A DNA stretch of 64,000 nucleotides, from positions 11,573 through 75,572 of the forward strand of contig UQPV01000003.1 in the NCBI GenBank assembly GCA_900543035.1, given 5' to 3'. This DNA comes from an uncultured Solobacterium sp. (lineage in GTDB: Bacteria; Bacillota_I; Bacilli_A; Erysipelotrichales; Erysipelotrichaceae). The notes under the pieces are model-generated. The model worked only from the letters and a program-made list of their open reading frames with translations. It made no database searches and was not told the origin of the DNA. Shown in pieces: positions 17,119 to 27,939 of the stretch; within the stretch, counting starts at the first letter, position 1, and every line of letters begins with the position of its first letter. A program made the position numbers and the translations under genes.

Positions 17119-17549
17119 GCTTCGTCGATGGTGACCGACTTCATCACATCGCCGTTGCGCATCTGACGTACGGCCTGCAGGTTGTCCGTGACCTGGCCGA
17201 AGACCGTATGCACCCCATCCAGATGCGGCTGAGGCTCATGCACGATGAAGAACTGGCAGCAGCCGGTATCGCGGCCTCTGTGCGCCATGGACATGGCCCC
17301 GGCGATATGCCGGTGCGGGTTTCCTTTGGTCTCGCAGGGGATGGTGTATCCCAGATCCCCTGTGCCGTCCCCGTTCGGGCATCCGCCCTGAGAGACAAAG
17401 CCAGGAATCACCCGGTGAAAGGTCTTGCCGTCATAATAGCCTTCCTTCACCAGCTTCACGAAATTGGCGACCGTTCCCGGCGCGTCTTCTTCATATAACT
17501 CGAAGGGGATGATCTCCCCGTTTTCCATCGTAATCTTTCCTTTGATCAT
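17115..17549 (-). CDS. Cyclophilin-type peptidyl-prolyl cis-trans isomerase
   Basis: Catalyses proline isomerisation in the cytoplasm. 144 residues, the short bacterial form. Visible: [33 protein letters not shown], the [15 protein letters not shown] segment (in place of MANxGxxTxGSQFFI) and [11 protein letters not shown]. The Cys-Cys pair where Gly-Ser is usual is a small oddity. GAGGAG precedes the ATG. It has no signal peptide. Confidence 0.95.
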   Translation of the reverse strand: MIKGKITMENGEIIPFELYEEDAPGTVANFVKLVKEGYYDGKTFHRVIPGFVSQGGCPNGDGTGDLGYTIPCETKGNPHRHIAGAMSMAHRGRDTGCCQFFIVHEPQPHLDGVHTVFGQVTDNLQAVRQMRNGDVMKSVTIDEA

Positions 17550-17561
17550 CGTTCTCTCCTC

Positions 17562-18533
17562 CTAAGTCAGCAGCACCATGCCGGCGCTGTTTACAAACCG
17601 GATCCGCCGTCCGGCAAATACTTCATTGCCGAGCACGCCGTCATAGGTGATATCCGGAAGGATATCCACCAGCGCGCTCATGCACCCTTCCATCGTGATC
17701 CTGGCCCTGTCCAGGTGCAGCGTGACTCTTTTGGCGATCTGCGTCTCAAATTCCTCTCTGCCATGCACGCCGAACCCGACCACGCGCATGCTGTTCAGCA
17801 CTTGCAGCCCGCGGCGCCGGATGTACCCTTCGCCAAGCCATCCCTGGCGGGCGCCGGTATCGATGCCAAACAGGCTCACGCTTTCATCTGTCTCACGCAA
17901 TAGCAGCGTAGGGAAGCTGCATGGGATGAGATTGGGGCGGTCCAGCCGGAAACGGTTCTTTTGCACCTTCATCTGTCCGGCGATCGTATCCAGCTCAAAA
18001 TCCATGGTCCTCAGCAGATCCCAGCCCAGGATGCCGTCGAAGCGAAGCAGGTCCACATTGAGCAGACGGACCGAAAACTGCTGCTGATCCAGGACGATCA
18101 GCGGCTGGTTCTCCCAGCACATGCCGCCCAGCTGCAGGCTGTCGCAGCGCACGGCCGGACGCTGCTCCCGCGTGCTGCCGACGCTGCCCACTTCCATCCC
18201 TCTCTTCAATGCCGGCAAAGCGAGCGCTCGCGCGGCATGGGCGCGGATGCCGCTGATCTGCGCGCCGGTATCGATGATGAAACGCATCGCCCGCCCGTTG
18301 ACCCGCACATCGACCTCATACAGCGAAAACAGATTCCGCCGCATGCTCAGCGCAAATTCCGCTTCGCGCACATGCACGCGCCGCGGAAATGATCGATCGA
18401 TCATCATCCGATACTGCGGCGTCTGCTCGATCGGCATGCGGACATGGCGAAAGCGGTGCAGGGCGCGTTCATATTCCTCCCGGCGGATCGCTGCCGGCGC
18501 CGTGGTGCTGACGATGACGCGGTGTCTCATCAT
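17562..18533 (-). CDS. Two-lobed retropepsin-like aspartic protease
   Basis: 323 residues, predicted cytoplasmic. Two retropepsin-type half-sites lie in one chain: FIIDTGAQIS at about 86-94 with DGILGWDLL at about 166-174, and FGIDTGARQG at about 222-231 with DGVLGNEVF near 296. Each half therefore has the catalytic Asp-Thr-Gly-Ala and the companion DG(I/V)LG motif, so one polypeptide could form the complete active site, as in pepsins, whereas most bacterial relatives carry one. The first 60 residues are basic and may be a pro-region. AGGAG lies seven bases ahead of the ATG at 18533. It lies 13 bases upstream of the cyclophilin gene. Confidence 0.8.
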   Translation of the reverse strand: MMRHRVIVSTTAPAAIRREEYERALHRFRHVRMPIEQTPQYRMMIDRSFPRRVHVREAEFALSMRRNLFSLYEVDVRVNGRAMRFIIDTGAQISGIRAHAARALALPALKRGMEVGSVGSTREQRPAVRCDSLQLGGMCWENQPLIVLDQQQFSVRLLNVDLLRFDGILGWDLLRTMDFELDTIAGQMKVQKNRFRLDRPNLIPCSFPTLLLRETDESVSLFGIDTGARQGWLGEGYIRRRGLQVLNSMRVVGFGVHGREEFETQIAKRVTLHLDRARITMEGCMSALVDILPDITYDGVLGNEVFAGRRIRFVNSAGMVLLT

Positions 18534-18559
18534 GGCCTCACTCCTCTTCTGCACGAGTC

Positions 18560-18592
18560 ATTATAGCATACTTTCCTGCCGTGGTGTATAAT
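18560..18592. promoter_or_regulatory. Overlapping divergent promoters of the protease and DUF4438 genes
   Basis: TATAAT on the minus strand (18560-18565) and TATAAT on the plus strand (18587-18592) face outward only 21 bases apart, so each polymerase would cover the -10 box of the other. No strong -35 box is seen for either. Confidence 0.45.
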
Positions 18593-18614
18593 GAGGAAAA
18601 GCGAGGTAGATGAA

Positions 18615-19484
18615 ATGAAGACAAACAGAGAAAAGCTTCCGATGATGTCCGTCAGCGGAAGCGTGGATCATCCCGGTCTGCATGGCGATGGCTATTGGGT
18701 CGGATATGACGGATATGGACGGATCGCCATGTCAGTGGGCGGCATCGTATACAACTACAGCCTGCTCGATCCATGCATGGGCATCGTCGGCGATCACATC
18801 GAGCCCGGCGTCTCCATCAAGAACAGCGTAGACAAGTACAATACCGCCCTGCAGTGCTTTGCCTGCATCGGCAACGAGGCCCGCATCGTCAATGGTCCGG
18901 CAGCCGGACAAAAAGGCTATGTGAGCGGCAAGCACGGCGGCGTCGACCATGTGATGGTCTGGTTTCCCCGTGAGGTGCTGGAGAAGATGAACGCGGATGA
19001 GCGCATCCTGATCCGCGCGTGGGGACAAGGCATGAAGCTCACAGATCATCCCGGCGTGCAGCTCATGAACCTGGATCCGGACCTGCTGGAGGCCATGGAC
19101 CTTCAGCATGGCGCAGAAGGAAAGCTGCAAGTCCCCGTCGTGACCCGCATCCCCGCCTTCCTCATGGGCGCAGGCATCGGATCGACCACGACCATGTCCG
19201 GAGACTATGACATCATGACCCAGGATCATGAGGCAAACCAGAAATACGGCATAGACCGGCTGCGTTTCGGCGATCTCGTGCTCATCGAAGACCACGACAA
19301 CACCCATGGACCGCATTACCGCCAGGGCGCCGTATCCATCGGCGTCATCGTCCATTCAGACTCGTTCACGAGCGGGCACGGTCCCGGCGTGACGGTCATC
19401 ATGAGCGCGGATGAAGATACGCTGGAAGGCATCATCGATCCCGACGCGAACATCGCCAATTACATGAACAAGATCAAACGTTAA
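18615..19484 (+). CDS. DUF4438 family protein
   Basis: 289 residues, soluble. It is rich in glycine and histidine, with segments such as GKHGGVDHVMVWFP, GQGMKLTDHPGVQLMNL, TTTMSGDYDIMTQD, EDHDNTHGPHYRQGAVSIGVI and SGHGPGVTVIMS, which I recognise as the DUF4438 pattern. The several His and Asp residues suggest a metal site, but no reaction is known. GAGGT precedes the ATG at 18615. It is monocistronic and converges on the Bax-inhibitor-like gene, with which it shares a terminator. Confidence 0.85.
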   Translation: MKTNREKLPMMSVSGSVDHPGLHGDGYWVGYDGYGRIAMSVGGIVYNYSLLDPCMGIVGDHIEPGVSIKNSVDKYNTALQCFACIGNEARIVNGPAAGQKGYVSGKHGGVDHVMVWFPREVLEKMNADERILIRAWGQGMKLTDHPGVQLMNLDPDLLEAMDLQHGAEGKLQVPVVTRIPAFLMGAGIGSTTTMSGDYDIMTQDHEANQKYGIDRLRFGDLVLIEDHDNTHGPHYRQGAVSIGVIVHSDSFTSGHGPGVTVIMSADEDTLEGIIDPDANIANYMNKIKR

Positions 19485-19511
19485 AAAAACTGGCCGCGCC
19501 AGTTTTTTTAA
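19483..19511. terminator. Bidirectional terminator between DUF4438 and Bax-inhibitor-like genes
   Basis: AACTGGC / GCCAGTT with loop CGC, flanked by A7 on one side and T7 on the other, so it can stop transcription in both directions. It overlaps both gene ends. Confidence 0.85.
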
Positions 19512-20203
19512 TCCCGATTTCCGACAAAGCGGAGAATATACATGAAGATGTTGATGAAATCCAGATACAGCTCAAACGCGGAATACACCGCCAGACAATT
19601 GCGGCTGTGCTCATCCGGCGTGCTGAGATACAGCTGTTTCATCTTCTGCGTGTCATAAGCAGTCAGCCCGGTGAAGATGAGCAGACCCACCGCGGAAAGC
19701 AGCAGCGTGTCCGTGGAGAATCCCATCAGCATCATCACGACCTCGACGATGATCAGGATGATCAGCGAAACGAACAGCAGCCGGCCCAGCGGCATCAGAT
19801 TTACCTTCGTCGTATAGCCGATCACACACAGCGAACCGAAATATACGGCCGTGATGGCGAATGCAAACATGACAGACTGTGCGTCATACAGCCATCCGAG
19901 CAAAGAGAAGGTAAACCCGGTCAGGATGGAATACGCGAAGAACATCATGCGGGTCATGCCCAGGTTCCGGCGATGCAGGCCGCTCATGAAGGCCACGACA
20001 ACGCCCAGCTGCAGCAGGATGCCCAGCCACATGAAGGCGCTGGATGTCAGCACGATCTGCATGGAGATCCCCGTGAAGTAGAAGAATGCCGCGCTGAGGG
20101 CGGTGATCAGCAGACCGACCGCCATCCAGCCAAACGTCCGCTGCACATGACGGCGAAGCCCTTCATCGGCATTGAATTGATTCTGGTAACTCTGTTCAAA
20201 CAT
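19508..20203 (-). CDS. Bax inhibitor-1/YccA family membrane protein
   Basis: 231 residues with seven membrane spans starting near residue 28. It shows the family features: the early aromatic/charged QRTFGWMAVGLLITALSAAF segment, and the closing span pair near GLTAYDTQKMKQLY with the conserved Asp, followed by ALELYLDFINIF-like FELYLDFINIFMYILR at the end. Members are thought to be calcium-leak channels or protease-associated factors (compare YetJ). Monocistronic, with its own clear promoter. Confidence 0.93.
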   Translation of the reverse strand: MFEQSYQNQFNADEGLRRHVQRTFGWMAVGLLITALSAAFFYFTGISMQIVLTSSAFMWLGILLQLGVVVAFMSGLHRRNLGMTRMMFFAYSILTGFTFSLLGWLYDAQSVMFAFAITAVYFGSLCVIGYTTKVNLMPLGRLLFVSLIILIIVEVVMMLMGFSTDTLLLSAVGLLIFTGLTAYDTQKMKQLYLSTPDEHSRNCLAVYSAFELYLDFINIFMYILRFVGNRD

Positions 20204-20252
20204 CAGTAATCACAGCTCCTGTCTTTAAACGGCACTCATGTGCCTCATCGTT

Positions 20253-20281
20253 AGTATAGCACATACGTTTCGGCTTGTAAA
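20253..20281 (-). promoter_or_regulatory. Promoter of the Bax-inhibitor-like gene
   Basis: Minus strand TTTACA, 17-base spacer, TATACT, about 50 bases ahead of the start codon. Confidence 0.6.
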
Positions 20282-20282
20282 A

Positions 20283-21881
20283 TCAATAGCGCCGCAGCAT
20301 CTGGACCGCGCTGCCCAGCTGCAGCAGCGTCCCCTCCGCATCACGGCTGCCGGCCTGTTGATCCATGAGCGTCCTCACGGCATCCCGCGCATCATGCACT
20401 TCCTGTTCGAGCCAGGGCTCGCTGCGGTAATGATATGGCGAGAGGACGGCCAGGTTGCCGGTAAACGCGTCTGGATGATCCAGGATATGCGGCTGTCTGG
20501 AGATCTTCGCCCCCTGCGCATACGGCAGGATCATGACCTTCGCGTCCTCCAGGTCGCGGATGATCTCATCCAGACGCTCCTCATTGTGCAGATGGTGCGC
20601 CAGCTCGCTGACGATGTCCTTTCCGCTGCATTCGTTCATCCTGCGGCGGACGTAATCCCCGCACGCGTCCGGATACAGCGCGCTGCCCCAGATCACGACG
20701 CCTTCTTCTTGCGCAGAGCGCGGCGCGACACACAGGGAGATGCCCCAGTTCGAATCCGGAAAGCTGATCAGACCGGCATGCGCAGGCAATGCGTCTGCGA
20801 GCACGCCCTCCCGCATCTTCACCGTAAAGAAGCCTTCCGCCGCTTCAGCCGGGTCCACCGCATCCACCGCGAATTCCTGACGGCGGGCGGCGAGGCGGTT
20901 CCAGAACGGATAGGCCGGCTCCTGCCGGGGAGCTTCGATCTGATGAAGATCGCCCTTCTGCGCCAGCGCGGTGCGCTCTCCCAGCGTCACGATGCACAAG
21001 TCGTCCGCATTGAGCTCGATGCGCTCCACATGGTGCGCGCTGCGCATATGCAGCACCCGCGCCTGCAAGACACGCGTATCGGAGAACTGGATATCCATGA
21101 TCTCCGAATTGAGATGGAACTGCACGCCATACCCTTTCAGATACGTGATGAGCGGCTGGATCAGCGCCGTGCCAGGATCCGCCGGCAGCTGCATCCAGTC
21201 CTCCATCGTATCCAGATGCATCATCTGTTCGCTGCGGGCGCACAGCAGCGCGCGCAGGACAGATACGCTGCTGCTCTCCTTGATGCGGTATAACGAGGCG
21301 CAAAGCCGCCAGAAATCTGTCTCAACAAATGAATCATCATCAGCGAACCAGTCTTCCACGCTCTTGCCCCGAAGCTGTTTTTCCTCTTCCATCATCAGCC
21401 GGTTCAGCAGGCGGCGCTGCGCGCGGTCAAGCCTGCGCTCTGGCAGGACGATCTGCTCTCCGTTTCGCATGAGCACCCTGCATCGGGATCCGGAAAGCTC
21501 CTGCGCGGACAAGATGATGTCGTCCTTGAGCGAGGCGCCCTTTTTCTGCTGAGAGGGGATGCTGCGAAGCAGATCCCAGAAGCAGTCAAACCCCTGCGCA
21601 TGCACGAACAGCTCGGCGCCGGCTGCTTCGCAGGCATCGCCGTCAAACAGGCCGTCACAATCCAGCAGGTGGATGTTCTCCCCGCGAAAGTTGTACTCGC
21701 GGATCAGCAGCGCCGCGGCGCTCAACGCGCTCAGCGTGGAACCGCTGATGAACGCGCGCTGCCCCTGCCCGCTGTGCACATAAGGGTTCTGTTGTTTTTT
21801 ATGATTCAGCGAATATGCGGCGCCGGCTGCCAGAATGGCTCCTCCGGCCGCAAACGCTGCTGCCATCTTCTTGAAATCCAT
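20283..21881 (-). CDS. Divergent oleate-hydratase-family protein with an N-terminal anchor
   Basis: 532 residues. A hydrophobic stretch at about 5-25 looks like a membrane anchor or signal. The rest follows the oleate hydratase (myosin-cross-reactive antigen) family: GENIHLLD, FWDLLRSIPS, VEDWFADDDSFVETDFW, LIQPLITYLKGYGVQFHLNSEI. Two key sites have changed. The FAD loop, normally G-x-G-x-x-x-G, reads ISGSTLSALS. The segment that holds the catalytic Glu (normally GGREMENHFECLW) reads FVHAQGFDCFW. It therefore may not hydrate fatty acids. GGGAGGAG lies seven bases before the ATG at 21881; two other ATGs lie just upstream. Confidence 0.75.
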   Translation of the reverse strand: MDFKKMAAAFAAGGAILAAGAAYSLNHKKQQNPYVHSGQGQRAFISGSTLSALSAAALLIREYNFRGENIHLLDCDGLFDGDACEAAGAELFVHAQGFDCFWDLLRSIPSQQKKGASLKDDIILSAQELSGSRCRVLMRNGEQIVLPERRLDRAQRRLLNRLMMEEEKQLRGKSVEDWFADDDSFVETDFWRLCASLYRIKESSSVSVLRALLCARSEQMMHLDTMEDWMQLPADPGTALIQPLITYLKGYGVQFHLNSEIMDIQFSDTRVLQARVLHMRSAHHVERIELNADDLCIVTLGERTALAQKGDLHQIEAPRQEPAYPFWNRLAARRQEFAVDAVDPAEAAEGFFTVKMREGVLADALPAHAGLISFPDSNWGISLCVAPRSAQEEGVVIWGSALYPDACGDYVRRRMNECSGKDIVSELAHHLHNEERLDEIIRDLEDAKVMILPYAQGAKISRQPHILDHPDAFTGNLAVLSPYHYRSEPWLEQEVHDARDAVRTLMDQQAGSRDAEGTLLQLGSAVQMLRRY

Positions 21882-21981
21882 CATGACTCCTCCCATCATT
21901 TGCTCTAATTATAGTATGAATCATAGAAAAGTAAAGATGTCCCGACATTTTCACATTTTGCATGAAAACGCGGGACATCAG

Positions 21982-23565
21982 CTATCGTTTGACATGCGTA
22001 TGGAACAGCATCCACACGCCCAGCAGTACAGCGGCGATGTACCCCATGAACCCCAGCGCCGGAATGCCGAAGATCCGCGGCGTCATCTCGGTCGTGCAGA
22101 TCAGCGATGATCCGATCAGCAGGGCCGCGGCGACGATGCAGACGATCAGCTTGTTGACCATCTTGTCGATCAGCGAAAGCGGCTGAAAGCTGTCCATGAC
22201 CTCCAGGTTCACCTTCAGCCTTCCTTTATTGATCTGATGCAGGGCAGAGGAAAGCTCGGCCGGGATCCGGGCAGACTGCGCCAGCAGGCTCGCCGCCTCT
22301 TTGACCCATCGCTGCCCTTTTTCCCCGGCATCCCGCCAGCCAGGAAAGCCGCCGCTGCCCATATGCCGGATCGCCGTCGTAATGATGTTGGCGTCCGGAT
22401 CGAGCATGGCCACCGTGCTCTCTGCGCTCACCAGGCCGCGCGCCAGCATCGAGATGCCCTTAGGCATAGAGATGTGATGCCGGTGCGCCACGGTGAAGAT
22501 ATCCTGCACTGCTTCTCCCAGATTGATCTGCGAGAGGCTTTTTGTCATATACGCCCCCATCAGCTTTTCCATATCATCATAGAGGCGGTGATAATCGACC
22601 TGTCCATCATGCACGCCCAAGGTCAGGATCACATCGGTCAGCTCAGTGATGTTCTCCGCGGCCATGGCCGCAAACGCCCTGCGGATCAGGCTCTGTTCCC
22701 GATCGCCGAGCTGTCCCATCATGCCGAAGTCGAGCCAGACGATCTTTCCATCCCGCACCCGCAGGTTGCCCGGATGCGGATCAGCGTGGAAGAAGCCGTC
22801 GTCGATGATCTGCTTCATGTAATGATCAGCGAGCTTGGCGGCGATCTCCCGGCGGTCATAGCCATTCTCCTCCAGGCACTCCAGATCATCGATCTCACAT
22901 CCGCCGATATATTCCATCACCAATACCCGCGATGTCGTCAGCTCGCGATGCACGCTGGGCTGCGCGATATAGCGCACTTCCCCGTTGAGCTTCGCGAAAC
23001 GCTGCATGAAGGCGGCCTCATTGATGAAATCCATTTCCTGCTTTGCCGTTTCCCAGAACTCATCGAGCAGGATGTCGACATCGATCACGCTGCCCAGCAG
23101 CTCAGAGAGATTGAGCAGCTTGCTCGCTCTGCGCAGCAAAGTGATATCCCGTTCCATCTGCGCATAGATATGCGGGCGCTGCACCTTGACCACGACATCC
23201 TCTCCGCTGCACAGACGCGCCCTGTGCACCTGCGCGATCGACGCTGATCCCAGCGAACGGTCATCGAACCAGGAAAACAGCTGATCAAGGCTGCAGGCGT
23301 ATTCCTCCTCCAAGATCTCATGCACGAGCGCCGGCTCCATCGGCGCCACGCTCGCGCGCAGCTTTGCCAGTTCATCGCAATAACGCTTGGAGAACATATC
23401 CTGGCGTGAAGACATCAGCTGGCCGATCTTGATGAACGTCGGCCCGAGATCTTCGATGATCTCCCGCATCTTGACGGGATCCATCCCCTGCGTGACGTGA
23501 TGCTGATGCAGGATCTTCAAAATGGCCGCAAGCCGCTGTGAACTGCTCAGCGATTCATGCTTCAT
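21982..23565 (-). CDS. UbiB/ABC1-family atypical kinase
   Basis: 527 residues. The ABC1 hallmarks are visible: KxGQ at 46-49 (FIKIGQLMSSR), the alanine-rich loop GSASIAQVHRA, the lysine in VVVKVQRP, HADPHPGN for the catalytic loop, and LDFGMMG for the metal site. Two membrane spans close the protein. Relatives bind ATP and influence lipid or quinone metabolism. There is no ubiquinone pathway nearby, so the role here is probably lipid related. Its start lies inside the end of the phasin-like gene (11-base overlap). Confidence 0.93.
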   Translation of the reverse strand: MKHESLSSSQRLAAILKILHQHHVTQGMDPVKMREIIEDLGPTFIKIGQLMSSRQDMFSKRYCDELAKLRASVAPMEPALVHEILEEEYACSLDQLFSWFDDRSLGSASIAQVHRARLCSGEDVVVKVQRPHIYAQMERDITLLRRASKLLNLSELLGSVIDVDILLDEFWETAKQEMDFINEAAFMQRFAKLNGEVRYIAQPSVHRELTTSRVLVMEYIGGCEIDDLECLEENGYDRREIAAKLADHYMKQIIDDGFFHADPHPGNLRVRDGKIVWLDFGMMGQLGDREQSLIRRAFAAMAAENITELTDVILTLGVHDGQVDYHRLYDDMEKLMGAYMTKSLSQINLGEAVQDIFTVAHRHHISMPKGISMLARGLVSAESTVAMLDPDANIITTAIRHMGSGGFPGWRDAGEKGQRWVKEAASLLAQSARIPAELSSALHQINKGRLKVNLEVMDSFQPLSLIDKMVNKLIVCIVAAALLIGSSLICTTEMTPRIFGIPALGFMGYIAAVLLGVWMLFHTHVKR

Positions 23566-23872
23566 CGTCTGGACCGGACTGAACCTCGCGGATCACTTCC
23601 TTCAGCTGCTCCAGCTCTTCATCCGACATCGAACGGATCTGACTGCTCAGCTGCTCCATGCGCTGGGCTGCCCGCTCGCTCTTCGCTTCATCCACGCGGG
23701 TCTGAATGTGATGCTTGAGCTCTTCATTGAGCACCTTGCCCTGTTCGATGCTCAGCTCTCCTTTTTCCACCAGATGATCGACCATGTCCCTGGCCTTTTC
23801 CGCGGTAACGGCCGCTGCGCCGATGCCCAGCAGAAACAGTTTTTTCATGTCATCGCTTAATTTGTCGATCAT
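23555..23872 (-). CDS. Phasin-like coiled-coil protein
   Basis: 105 residues. A short hydrophobic segment at about 10-25 (KKLFLLGIGAAAV) is followed by a long charged helix with heptad character (EKARDMVDHLVEKGELSIEQGKVL, then ELKHHIQTRVDEAKSERAAQ). This layout matches small phasin-like proteins that often precede ABC1/UbiB genes in Firmicutes. Coupling through the overlap with the kinase gene suggests a shared complex. GGAG lies eight bases ahead of the ATG at 23872. Confidence 0.75.
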   Translation of the reverse strand: MIDKLSDDMKKLFLLGIGAAAVTAEKARDMVDHLVEKGELSIEQGKVLNEELKHHIQTRVDEAKSERAAQRMEQLSSQIRSMSDEELEQLKEVIREVQSGPDDEA

Positions 23873-23931
23873 GATCATCACTCCTTTATCAGTATTGTAA
23901 CACTTTCTGCACACGTTCACACACGAAAGCG

Positions 23932-23960
23932 TAAAAAAAGAGGAAGCCGAGGCCCCCTCT
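23932..23960 (-). terminator. Terminator of eno
   Basis: Minus strand AGAGGGGGCC / GGCTTCCTCT (two G-U pairs) with a two-base loop, then T7, 12 bases past the stop codon. Confidence 0.85.
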
Positions 23961-23972
23961 GTATGTACGGCA

Positions 23973-27148
<3,176 letters not shown>

Positions 27149-27171
27149 TCTTGTAGCTCCTCCTTTTTTAC

Positions 27172-27188
27172 ATGTCCTAGACATTATA
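27172..27188 (-). promoter_or_regulatory. Promoter -10 box with overlapping palindrome, HPrK/PEPCK-fold gene
   Basis: TATAAT on the minus strand (27183-27188) partly overlaps the perfect inverted repeat ATGTC-CTA-GACAT (27172-27184), which would cover the start point of transcription. This is a plausible repressor site. Confidence 0.4.
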
Positions 27189-27189
27189 C

Positions 27190-27243
27190 CGCATCCATGA
27201 AAAAAACAAAACAGGAAAAGAAAAACTTTCATGATGGATGCGT
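27190..27243. repeat. Imperfect inverted repeat upstream of the HPrK/PEPCK-fold gene
   Basis: GCATCCATGAAA (from 27191) is mirrored by TTTCATGATGGATGC (to 27241), with three extra bases in the second arm and an A-rich centre. It lies just upstream of the promoter in a 310-base stretch with no gene. The rest of this stretch (27244-27379) shows only AT-rich sequence with no reading frame I can support. Confidence 0.35.
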
Positions 27244-27379
27244 TTTCTTTCATCAAGACCGACCTGGCCGAAAACTGCGATTTTAGGCGAAACTTTCGCG
27301 TTCAGACACAGATCCGTTTCATTTTACCATAATTTGTTAGCCATTGCTAGCCGATTGCGCACATATTCTTTTTCTCAGA

Positions 27380-27408
27380 TTGACACCGCCGTTTATCCGG
27401 TGTACACT
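27380..27408 (+). promoter_or_regulatory. Promoter of the DtxR/MntR-like gene
   Basis: TTGACA, 17-base spacer, TACACT: a near-consensus sigma-A promoter about 50 bases ahead of the start codon. Confidence 0.7.
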
Positions 27409-27421
27409 TACAGCGTATTAA

Positions 27422-27437
27422 GTTAGCTTATACTAAC
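27422..27437 (+). promoter_or_regulatory. Probable operator: GTTAG-N6-CTAAC
   Basis: The dyad GTTAG-cttata-CTAAC lies a few bases past the expected start of transcription of the DtxR-like gene. TTAG...CTAA dyads of this kind are typical of metal-responsive DtxR/MntR repressors, so autoregulation by roadblock is likely. Confidence 0.55.
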
Positions 27438-27457
27438 CATTTTAGGGAGAGATGTTC

Positions 27458-27847
27458 ATGGCGATGACAGAGACAAAGAGAAAATATCTGCTGACGATCG
27501 CACTGCTGCACAAAGCGCCCTGCCTGCCCTTTCGGCCGATCGATCTGGCTGTGCGCCTAGGCGTATCCAGGGCCAGCGTCAGCCGGATGCTGCTGGAATT
27601 TGTCAAAGAAGGGCTGCTTCTGCAGAAAGACCACAGCTATCAGCTCAGCGAGGCAGGGCTCGCCGCGATCGCGGAAGCGCTGGATCATTACCGCACCTAT
27701 TACACATTCTGCACGACGCTGCTGCAGCTTTCCGCCTTTGATGCGCACGAATGCTGCATTTCCCTGCTTTGCGGCGCGGAAGAGATGACCCTGAAGCATC
27801 TCAGCCAGCAGATGCGCGCGCTCATGAATACCGAAGAAAAAGGATGA
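27458..27847 (+). CDS. DtxR/MntR-like metal-dependent transcriptional regulator
   Basis: 129 residues. A winged helix-turn-helix fills about 8-70, with recognition helix VSRASVSRMLLEFVKEGLL and wing DHSYQLSEAG. A short C-terminal dimerisation helix set follows with DAHECCISLLCGAEEMTLKHL, where classical members have conserved Glu, Cys and His metal ligands; part of the set seems changed. Start at 27458 is favoured by GGGAGAG six bases upstream. It is a single gene with its own promoter, operator and terminator; no metal transporter lies next to it, so its regulon is elsewhere. Confidence 0.75.
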   Translation: MAMTETKRKYLLTIALLHKAPCLPFRPIDLAVRLGVSRASVSRMLLEFVKEGLLLQKDHSYQLSEAGLAAIAEALDHYRTYYTFCTTLLQLSAFDAHECCISLLCGAEEMTLKHLSQQMRALMNTEEKG

Positions 27848-27866
27848 CGTTTCGCCTCTGCAGACG

Positions 27867-27900
27867 AAACCAGGAAGCTGCTGCCTCCTGGTTTTTTTTT
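27867..27900 (+). terminator. Terminator of the DtxR/MntR-like gene
   Basis: ACCAGGA / TCCTGGT with a ten-base loop, followed by a run of nine T. Confidence 0.85.
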
Positions 27901-27939
27901 GCGTATCCTGTCGTTTCCCGTCTTTTCCCCGGGCAATGA

